Assembly (NCBI RefSeq): GCF_002295115.1
Contig: NZ_NSFV01000013.1
Span: forward strand, 93,062 to 157,061
Source: Mesorhizobium sp. WSM4311
GTDB lineage: Bacteria > Pseudomonadota > Alphaproteobacteria > Rhizobiales > Rhizobiaceae
Direction of reading: 5' to 3'
DNA length: 64,000 nt
In this document: positions 9,029-16,446 of the stretch, one piece after another
Position numbering within the stretch: position 1 is the stretch's first letter
Layout of the letters: every line of letters begins with the position of its first letter
Notes under the pieces: model-generated
What the model was told of the DNA's origin: nothing
Seen by the model: only the letters and a program-made list of their open reading frames with translations
The model's database searches: none
Made by a program: the position numbers and the translations under genes

Positions 9029-10270
9029 GGTGATTTTCGTCCAAACGGGACCCCTTAACGATGGGGTCATCAAGATGCCTCCGGCTTGATCGGAGGCATT
9101 TGTGTTTTGGATGTTGGTTTTAGAGACGATTGCAAAGATACGTCGGCTGTCGCTGGTCCAGGGGAAGTCGATCAAAGCGATCTGCCGTGAGCTGAAGATC
9201 TCGCGCAAGGTGGTGCGCAAGGTCCTGCGTTCTGAGGAGACGCAGTTCCGCTACGAGCGCAAGCACCAGCCCTATCCCCGCATGGGAGCTCGGCGTGAGA
9301 CGCGGGACCGGCTGCTGTCGGCGAATGCGGCCAAGCCGCAGCGGGAGCGGCTGCCGGTCGCTTCGACGGCTTCCATTGCATTCCCCCGTCGGTGTCGAAG
9401 ACCTGCACGGTGCGCTTCGACAACAACAAATACTCGGTGCTGTCGAGTGCCGTCGGTCGGCCCATCGAGATCCATGCTTATGTCGATCGGATCGCATCCG
9501 CCAGAGGATGGCGTGGTCGTGGGAGAACACGTTCGCTCCTTTGGCCGCAACGAGGTCGCCTACGATCCCTGGCACACGGCGCGCGCCGTTCCTTGGCTGG
9601 GTCGTGCGGTCGGCAATGGAGAAGGTGCGGCGCAGCTCAAGGCGGTTGATGACGTCGACCGGCAGATGGTGTTGATCCTCACCTGGGTGCTGACCGACGG
9701 ATTGAGCGCGGTCGAGGCCGCCTGTCAGGAAGCCATCGAGCACGGTGCATCGTCGGCGCCGGTGATCCTCAACATCCTGGCCCGCAGCCGCGATCCGGCG
9801 CCGGGCACGATCCTTTCCATTCCCCAAGCGCTGAAGCTAGCTCACGAGCGGTCGCCGACTGCACCCGCTATGACAGTCTCAGGAGGACAAACAGCCATGG
9901 AACGCACCGAGGTACTGGAACTGATGGGAGCGCTGAAGCTCTACGGAATGCGCAGAGCCTATGACGAGATCATGGGCGCGTCGCCATCAAGCGACGGCAC
10001 GAGCCGCCCAGGATTGTCGGTGATCTCTTGCAGGCCGAGATATCGGAGAAGCAGGCCCGCTCCATCAAATACCAGTTCGCTGTCGCCAAGTTGCCGCTGG
10101 CCAAGGACATCGACGACTTCGACTTCGCCGACACGCCGGTCACCCCCTGATGCGCGATCTCGCCCGGCCGCGCCTTCGTCGCCGATCAGCGCAACATCGT
10201 CCTGGTCGGCCGCCTTCACGGGTCACCCAACTCGCGCGGAAGGTCGACCGCATTGCGACGGGCGCGTGTC
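9029..10270 (+). mobile_element. IS21-family element remnant (istA/istB)
   Basis: An istA-like frame starts near 9117 with the N-terminal HTH region (IAKIRRLSLVQGKSIKAICR) and is then frameshifted. Middle and C-terminal istA pieces follow in other frames (TVRFDNNKYSVLSSAVGRPI; FGRNEVAYDPWH; PVILNILARS). An istB-like start (MERTEVLELMGALKLYGMRR, 9898) follows with the typical overlap-type spacing, but its ATPase region breaks off near 10140. The left end is probably near 9029. It cannot be autonomous. Confidence 0.8.
9075..9099 (+). other. Stem-loop upstream of istA remnant
   Basis: ATGCCTCCG (9075-9083) and CGGAGGCAT (9091-9099) form a 9-bp perfect stem with a 7-nt loop just before the istA frame. 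It is probably part of the IS21 end, where it could limit read-in transcription or translation. Confidence 0.5.
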
Positions 10271-10283
10271 GACTTCCCAACAA

Positions 10284-10359
10284 TGTCAGACAGGAGACGC
10301 AACGCTATCGGAGCGATCGCATTGCCCGAAACGATTTTCCCAGTTGGCACGACAATTGC
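10284..10359 (+). promoter_or_regulatory. NifA upstream site and sigma-54 promoter, copy 2
   Basis: TTGGCACGACAATTGC at 10344-10359 fits the -24/-12 consensus exactly. 10284-10299 reads TGT-N10-ACG, one base off the NifA site; the left copy has a perfect TGT-N10-ACA. The HEAGH gene starts 44 bp downstream of the -12 element, so this promoter drives it directly. Confidence 0.8.
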
Positions 10360-10378
10360 GGTCCTATGCGCAAAAGCA

Positions 10379-11091
10379 AACTAGACCTGAGAGCCGCACC
10401 GCATGAATGTAGCCTCCCAATATCTGCCGCTTGTGGCGCATCACGAAGCCGGGCACGCGGTGGCCGCCATCGTTTTGCACCGTCAGACGTTCGACGACGA
10501 CCGTGAACTCCCTGCTTTCTCAAGTGTTAGTATTTACCCCGACGTCGGTGACGGAGAGTGCGGTGGTGTTGTCGAAGGCGCGGGTTTTTATTCAGCGCAA
10601 GGATTCACCTCGAAGCGAAAGCCGATTTTCGAGGACGATATGGATCGATGTTTGGAACGCGATGATGCGATCCGGGAGATAGTTGCGTGTCTGGCAGGTC
10701 CTTTTGCAGAATCCGCATTCGAAGGCTATCTGGACCCGCGCGATATGGCGATGAATGCGTCCGATGGGAATGAGGGGAGCAGCGACTACGCGGATGCCAA
10801 GCGAATCTATGGTGAGTTGCGGTTCCTGATGCCGCGCCGCCCCGATTGGGGGCGGATCGAAGATTGCACGGCCCGGCTAGTACTCGATCACTGGTCGGCC
10901 ATCGAAGCATTGGCCGCGCATTTGCTGGTCAAGCATGCTCTCCAATTCGATGAGGCTCTGACGATTGTTGCGCCGCATCTTCCGCCCATGCCAGCAGCTA
11001 CGCCGCCAGAGCGTCATCCGCAGCCTGCTTGATCAGCCATTCGATGTGATTTGACCACATCTGCAACACCTCGCGCTTCTCCTTGACGTTG
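10379..11091. repeat. Right arm of ~0.7 kb inverted repeat
   Basis: This is the reverse-complement partner of 1-717. It contains the full HEAGH gene and the 3' end of an integrase remnant. Compared with the left arm it lacks the ~381-bp segment that separates promoter and gene there. Confidence 0.9.
10403..11032 (+). CDS. M41-like HEAGH-motif protein, copy 2
   Basis: This 209-residue protein has HEAGH near residues 14-18, as in copy 1, and no ATPase domain. It sits directly behind a NifA/sigma-54 promoter (10284-10359) with a leader of about 45 nt. This simple arrangement suggests it is the ancestral one and that it is expressed in nitrogen-fixing cells. Its 3' end overlaps the convergent integrase remnant by about 35 bp. 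The role is unknown; a zinc peptidase or peptidase-like binding protein is the best guess. Confidence 0.7.
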   Translation: MNVASQYLPLVAHHEAGHAVAAIVLHRQTFDDDRELPAFSSVSIYPDVGDGECGGVVEGAGFYSAQGFTSKRKPIFEDDMDRCLERDDAIREIVACLAGPFAESAFEGYLDPRDMAMNASDGNEGSSDYADAKRIYGELRFLMPRRPDWGRIEDCTARLVLDHWSAIEALAAHLLVKHALQFDEALTIVAPHLPPMPAATPPERHPQPA

Positions 11092-11953
11092 CTATAGAGA
11101 TTGTAGATTTCGCCAATGTCTGTCAAGGACGCCGCCTTGTGATTCAGTATGTGCTCGATGACGTGTGGCAATACCTGCCGCCTGCCGAGATTTGTCGCGA
11201 GCGTCCTGCGCAGATCGTGAAGGGTCCAGTTCTCCAAAGCCACCCCGTCAGTATTGACCTTGCCGTCTAGAGCCTTCTTGCCCTTCGCGTAGCCTGAGAA
11301 GTGGCTTCTTTCGTTGCCCCTCGCAGGGAAAAAAACGTGTCATTGGTCTTCGGTACCGTCTGGGGGACCGACACCGCCAGTGTGGACAGCGGAATAAGCG
11401 TAGGCTCTTCGTTCTTCGTGCGGTCACCCGATAGTTCCATGTTCCGGCTTCAAGGTTGAGGACCAACGCATCGCGGCAACTTCCGTACGCCTCTGTCCGG
11501 TCAGAATGAGCAGCTTGACGATGGAGCCGAACGAATAGCCGATATCGCCCGGTTCGGGCTCACAGCCCGTTCATATAGCCGCCAGTTCGGCATCGTTCAC
11601 CACTCGCTTGCGCTTGACGATCGGGGCCGGATCCGGATTTTCCAATCCCTCGCGGGGAAACCGCGGATGAGCCGTTGCGGCGGTTTGCGACACCAGTTGA
11701 AAAATGCCCGCATACACCAGAAGGCCGTGTTAGCCGCTTGCGGGTGACCCCCGGCGACGATCTTCTTGGTGATGTTAGCAATGTCGGTGTCGATCACATG
11801 GTGGATAGAGCGACTCCCGAGGGCAGGCACAAGATACCGGTTCAGGCTGGCCTCGACCAGTGCGGTGTTTTGAGGGTCGTTACTCGGCGGCCTGGAGGTG
11901 ACCGCCATCGCCGTCCTCGGTATCGTCAGCGCTGATATGCGCCTGATCGGCAA
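10998..11953 (-). pseudogene. Tyrosine integrase pseudogene
   Basis: The gene is split by frameshifts. The N-terminal/core-binding part is around 11640-11953 (ALVEASLNRYLVPALGSRSI, then AFFNWCRKPP). The catalytic C-terminal part is 10998-11243 with LHDLRRTLATNLG (the Arg-containing R box), IEHILNHK and a YNLY tyrosine region. The middle, about 11250-11600, has only traces. It resembles P4-type integrases of genomic islands. Its last ~100 bp recur at the left edge of the window. Confidence 0.75.
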
Positions 11954-12006
11954 GGAAGGCTGGCAGTTCCGATGGAGCTATGCTGGAATTTGGGTGACGA
12001 GGCTGA

Positions 12007-12462
12007 TCAAGCGGCGCTCTGCGGCTTCGTTTCGATGACCTGGATTCCGTCCAGGAACCTGGCACCTGCGATGAGTTTCGGCAACTGATTTTGTCCTTTC
12101 AATCGTCGCCACTTCCTGGCCGCGGCCAACAGCTTGAAGACCATCAGCTGGGCGGTTTTCGAGGATAGCGAGCCCTTGGTACGCACCGTGCGATAGCGAA
12201 CGGTTGCAAAGACGCTTTCGATGGGATTGGACGTTCGCAGATGATCCCAGTGTTGGGCGGGGAAATCGTAGAGCGCCAGCGACGCAATATGATCTTTCGT
12301 CAGGCAGTCGACCGCCTTGGCATACGCCTCGGCCTCCATCTCGATCGCATGCGCAAGCAATTTGCGCGCGCCGCTGCGAAGTACATCCGTCAGGGTATCA
12401 TCGATTTCGTCGGGCTGACGAAGGCGAACAATGTGTTGATAGTCTCGTTCATGGCGTATCAC
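12007..12462 (-). mobile_element. IS256-family transposase, internal-deletion derivative
   Basis: This is an uninterrupted 151-residue frame. About 45 residues of the N-terminus (RQPDEIDDTLTDVLRSGARK) are fused in frame to the last ~105 residues (DFPAQHWDHLRTSNPIESVF and RTKGSLSSKTAQLMVFKLLA). The central part with most of the DDE catalytic core is missing. The fusion is near the residues AYAKAVDCLTKD. An intact IS256 transposase is about 400 residues. The product cannot transpose by itself. Confidence 0.85.
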
Positions 12463-12570
12463 TCTCCTTGAGAGGTACTGGCAGGCTTCATCACCCGCCT
12501 CGATACGCCGCTCTCCTCAAGCCGCCATCATCCAGTTTCCGCCATGGCTCCCCCTGATTGATCCGCTTCA

Positions 12571-12588
12571 CCTGTGCAACTGCACAGG
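12571..12588. promoter_or_regulatory. 18-bp dyad CCTGTGCA-N2-TGCACAGG
   Basis: Two perfect 8-bp arms are separated by two bases. The site lies about 380 bp before the DUF6499/DUF2285 locus. The TGTGCA/TGCACA halves recall the tra boxes of TraR/LuxR regulators, but the spacing is 2 bp shorter, so the identity of any binder is open. Confidence 0.35.
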
Positions 12589-12960
12589 CTGCCCTAGCGG
12601 GGAGATTGGCCTCCAATGGCGAAAGCTTGCCGCAGGAGACCCTCCGATGACCGTGCCTATGGCGCCGCCGCTACGACAACTTGCCGACAAGCAGCGTGCG
12701 ATCCACTGCCGCGCTACTGCGCCTTCAAGGGACGTCTGGATCGCGACGCAGGAGCCGATGACCGTTACGGGATCAATTCCAGGTCGCGCTGGCCGTCGCT
12801 GTGCCAGTTCGACGGTCTGGTGGCAATTTGGGCACATCTTCTGTCGCCGACAGTGGCGATGGCTGACGCTTCAACGAAACGGGGTCTTCGACGTCTGCTG
12901 CCTTCGCCGATGCTTTGCGAAGTGGCATAATGTTTCGACGCACGCAGGCGCGGGCAGGGG
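12589..12960. other. Stretch without a recognised gene
   Basis: Open frames exist on both strands, as expected for GC-rich DNA, but none resembles a known family. It may be leader sequence or a relic of the ICE gene normally upstream of DUF6499/DUF2285 loci. Confidence 0.3.
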
Positions 12961-12969
12961 ATGTCAGTC

Positions 12970-13771
12970 ATGAATCTCCTGACTGGCGCGGATCAGGCCG
13001 ATTGGCGGGATGAAAGATCATACGACTACACCGCTGGCCTGACGCTGCGGGAGTGGGCTTGGGAGTTCTTACGCCGCAATCCAGCGTTCCAGCGCGATCT
13101 GACCGCTGCGCGCCAGCATTGCAAGACTTGGTCTCTCCAATCCTTTCTCGATATGGTCGCGTCGGCCGGCGACCTGTCACGCTGGGGTGTTCTGTTTCGC
13201 GGAGTCTTGTGGCCGCGCTTCGGTCGTATTCTGGTGTCCGCTCTGGTGCGTCCATGTGCTGCCGGTCATTGCGGAACGGTTGCCTGCCTCGTCGCCGACA
13301 CCGCCGTTCGAACTCTCGGCATTGCCCTGTCGTGCAATCGTCCTGCTGGCGCCCGACAAGAGCCAGCATGTTCTTCTTCGCAATGCGGACCACGCGCTGC
13401 AGCTCGCCGTCTCGGGCGCGAATATCCTCCACCCTGTTTGCCTGCATACGCAAGCCATCTGGCCCGCGGTGCTTTTAAAGCATCGACTGAGGGGACTGGA
13501 GTGCCTCAATGCTCTCAGTCTAGGGCAACAGTTGCCCCCCCGCTTGTTTGCGCCGGAAAAGCGCGGCGTTCGTTTGTCCTTCGTTCTTCGTGCGCTCGAC
13601 GGTTCGCTCGCCGGAGCACCTCATCGCGAGCTCGCCGAAGTTCTCATCGGTCAACGGCGCGTCCATGCCGACTGGGCGGATCCTCGCGATCATCTGCGCG
13701 ACCGCATCCGTCGGGCCGTCTCGCGTGGCCGCGCGCTCATGAATGGTGGCTACAGAGATTTCCTAATTTGA
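12970..13771 (+). CDS. DUF6499/DUF2285 regulator split by a +1 shift (FseA-like)
   Basis: Frame 1 (ATG 12970, or 12961) gives about 75 residues of the N-terminal domain (DWRDERSYDYTAGLTLREWA, then DLSRWGVLF). Family similarity then continues only in the +1 frame, from about 13199 to the stop at 13771, as a DUF2285 domain (VLPVIAERLPA, LRRNADHALQLAVSGANI, ADWADPRDHLRDRIRRAV). The shift falls at CUG UUU CGC (13192-13200), where sliding from UUU to UUC would restore the frame. In Mesorhizobium ICEMlSym the transfer activator FseA is made from two such ORFs by programmed +1 frameshifting. The alternative is ordinary decay. If functional, it would activate island excision and transfer. Confidence 0.65.
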
Positions 13772-14251
13772 AAAGCGACAGTCCGCGCTGTGCGTCGGTG
13801 GATGAACGTTCGCTCGCAGCTGTACCCGTCACCAACAGTTCGCCCGCCGACAGGACTGCATGGCGCCTTGCAAGTGCGCTCTGGTCTAGCTTGTCGATGC
13901 CGAAATGAGATGGGCGAGGGTGCCAAGGCGGTGGTTCATTAGGGCCGGCCTCGACCTGGACGCACATCATTGGTCGGAAAGCGGCGTGCACCGCAATGTC
14001 GCCATAGCAGCCAAGATCCTTTGAGGCCGGACCTGCAGTCCTGTTGGACCGGCGGGTGCAACAATATGGAGGGATCTGAGGCCTCACACCGTTCCCTGGT
14101 CGACAGCTCGGTCAACATAGCACCCACCGCTTGATTATGGAAATGGTGTGCCTGGAGTGCAGCGAGTAGCGGCTTGCTGCGCACTGTCCTAAGAATAGCA
14201 GTCATGACCCGTCTGGGGTTCTGCAACACGACGATTCAACCGCTTGGGCAT
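13772..14251. other. Intergenic, nothing recognised
   Basis: About 480 bp without a credible gene or repeat. It ends at the NifA site of the orphan promoter. Confidence 0.4.
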
Positions 14252-14344
14252 TGTCGCATATCCCACAATGTAGAATGCGCAACAGGGCAAAAGCTGATCC
14301 ATCGGCGGTTTATCAATGCTTTTTGGCTTGGCACGGCACATGCA
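14252..14344 (+). promoter_or_regulatory. Orphan NifA/sigma-54 promoter
   Basis: TGT-N10-ACA lies at 14252-14267. About 70 bp downstream TTGGCACGGCACATGCA (14328-14344) has the -24 GG and -12 GC correctly spaced, with one mismatch (ATGC for TTGC). It points right, toward the 3' end of gabD on the other strand. I see no plus-strand gene behind it, so it may give an antisense RNA or belong to a lost gene. Confidence 0.6.
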
Positions 14345-14555
14345 ACGCAATCGGCAAAAGGCGCACGAACTGAGTGGCCCATCGGCCCTAGGAGCGCTGA
14401 CTTATGCCCTCCCAAGGCATGTCCGGCCCGACAGCGAGCTCAGTCTCCTGCCGGGCATCCGTGTTTCAGGTCAACGGCGTTTGGAACTTCCAATTAGGTG
14501 GCGGCATTGACCGCAGGCCGCCCCCCGGTGGGGCGGAGAGACAGTGCAGCAGGTT

Positions 14556-16013
14556 TCAAATCCCGCCCATGCAAAGATATTTCATTTCCAGATAGTCCTC
14601 GAGGCCATGACGGGAACCCTCCCGCCCGATGCCGGATTGTTTGATCCCGCCAAACGGTGCCGCCTCCGAGGACATGCGTCCCGTGTTGATGCCAACCATG
14701 CCATATTCCAGAGCCTCTGCCACACGCCAGACCCGCTTCAGGTTTGAGGCATAGAAGTATGCGGCGAGGCCGTATATCGTGTCATTGGCCTCGCGCACGA
14801 CCTGATCCGCATCGTTGAAGCGAATGATCGGCGCGAGCGGCCCGAATGTCTCCTCTTGCGCGACTGCCATGACGCTGGAAATCTCGGTGAGGACCGTGGG
14901 TTCGAAAAACGTGCCATTCTTGCCGATACGCTGGCCCCCGCATCGTATTGTGCCGCCTTTCGCAATGGCATCTGCGACGTGAGACTCGATCTTGGCCAGA
15001 GCATGCTTGTCGATGAGCGGTCCGATGTCCACTCCGGCATCGAATCCGTCGCCAACCGACAAGTGCCGGATTCTTTCCACGAATTTCTTGACGAACTCAT
15101 CGTGAACGCTCGATTGGACGTAAATGCGGTTCGCGGAAACGCAGGTCTGGCCGGCATTGCGGAACTTCGCCTGGACCGCACCGTCAACAGCACCGTCAAT
15201 GTCGGCATCATCGAAGATGATGAAAGGTGCATTGCCGCCGAGTTCAAGGCTGACCTTCTTGATCTGGTCAGAGCACTGACGCATCAGCAGCCGTCCGACC
15301 TCGGTCGAACCGGTGAAGCTGATCTTTCGAATCTTGGAATTGGTGCAGAGTTCACGGCCCACGCGATCACCTTCGGACGCATAGATCAGGTTGACCACGC
15401 CATCGGGAAAGCCGGCCTGATGGGCGAGGGCGAACATTGCGCCAGCCACGAGCGGCGTCTGTTCAGCGGGCTTGAGCACGATTGTGCAGCCCGCAGCCAA
15501 GGCCGGCGAGATTTTGCGCGCCACCATGGAGGCCGGGAAATTCCATGGCGTGATCGTGCCAACAACGCCGATGGGCTGCTTGATCACTAGCATTCGGCGG
15601 TCTGTCGAGGGTGCCGAGATCGTCTCGCCATAGACGCGATTGGCCTCCTCGGCATACCATTGCAGATACGCCGCCGCATGCGATACCTCTGAAATGGCTT
15701 CGGCAAGCGGCTTGCCCATTTCCGCAGTCAGAATCGCGGCGAGATCGCCTGCATGGTCGATGATCAGCTGATGCCATCGCCAAAGAACGTCGCTACGTTC
15801 TCGGGCCGTCAACGCGGCCCATCCCGACTGCGCAACATAGGCCTTGTCTACCGCAGCACGTGTCTCCTCCACGCCCATATCGGGAAGCTCTGCCAAAACT
15901 TCGCCGGTCGACGGATTGACGACCTCGAACGTCTTATTGCCAACTGGTCTGCCGAGTGCCGGCAGGCGGTCGATGGCTCCAAACAGGTGCGGGGATTTCA
16001 GACGGCGGATCAT
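14556..16013 (-). CDS. gabD: Succinate-semialdehyde dehydrogenase
   Basis: This 485-residue aldehyde dehydrogenase oxidises succinate semialdehyde to succinate with NAD(P)+, the last step of GABA breakdown. It has PWNFP, the Glu motif VSLELGG (E257), the cysteine motif NAGQTC (C291) and the GRMSSEAAPFGGIKQSGIG region typical of GabD rather than of betaine- or aromatic-aldehyde enzymes. The frame is open to 16061, but ATG 16013 gives the usual GabD N-terminus. It follows the M16 peptidase on the same strand after about 430 bp, and the two were once duplicated together (5092-6036). No gabT is nearby. GABA is abundant in nodules, so a bacteroid role is plausible. Confidence 0.92.
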   Translation of the reverse strand: MIRRLKSPHLFGAIDRLPALGRPVGNKTFEVVNPSTGEVLAELPDMGVEETRAAVDKAYVAQSGWAALTARERSDVLWRWHQLIIDHAGDLAAILTAEMGKPLAEAISEVSHAAAYLQWYAEEANRVYGETISAPSTDRRMLVIKQPIGVVGTITPWNFPASMVARKISPALAAGCTIVLKPAEQTPLVAGAMFALAHQAGFPDGVVNLIYASEGDRVGRELCTNSKIRKISFTGSTEVGRLLMRQCSDQIKKVSLELGGNAPFIIFDDADIDGAVDGAVQAKFRNAGQTCVSANRIYVQSSVHDEFVKKFVERIRHLSVGDGFDAGVDIGPLIDKHALAKIESHVADAIAKGGTIRCGGQRIGKNGTFFEPTVLTEISSVMAVAQEETFGPLAPIIRFNDADQVVREANDTIYGLAAYFYASNLKRVWRVAEALEYGMVGINTGRMSSEAAPFGGIKQSGIGREGSRHGLEDYLEMKYLCMGGI

Positions 16014-16446
16014 CGGCAGGCACAGGGGCAATACCGGATTCCTCCTCAACGCAGCGAACATCCAGGTCGACAGGCCGTCAGTGTGTATTCTGCACCAGTG
16101 GGTTCGTCGTAGGGCCTCGGCAAAGCAGCTGGTAGACCACGCTAGCCCGATGAAAAGACAGCAGTTTCGTTAGTTTGAGTGCCCGCGGTTCATCAATTGA
16201 TGGATTAAGCAGTCGGATGTTTGCTTCATCCACCATGCCTGCTGGTGGCATGCGACTGAATTCTGCAAAAAGGCGGCATACATGCTGAGGAGCGCCATTT
16301 CGGCGAGAGGCCGCCGGACCGCCAATGCCGCGCAAGGTCGGCGAAAACGACTCCGCGCGTCTGCATGATCTGCTTGGCCCACGGGCCTCCACATTCGCTC
16401 TTCCCACGAGAAGCCCCGATGAAGAAGGAAGGTGAGATGAGTTTCT
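16014..16446. other. Gap between M16 gene and gabD
   Basis: About 430 bp with no gene I can support and no -24/-12 motif on the minus strand. gabD may be read through from the M16 promoter or have its own unrecognised promoter. Confidence 0.4.

Noticed and set aside
14856..15590. 244-codon plus-strand ORF antisense to gabD
   Set aside because: It is the antisense of conserved aldehyde dehydrogenase motifs; not a gene, although antisense RNA from the orphan promoter is possible.
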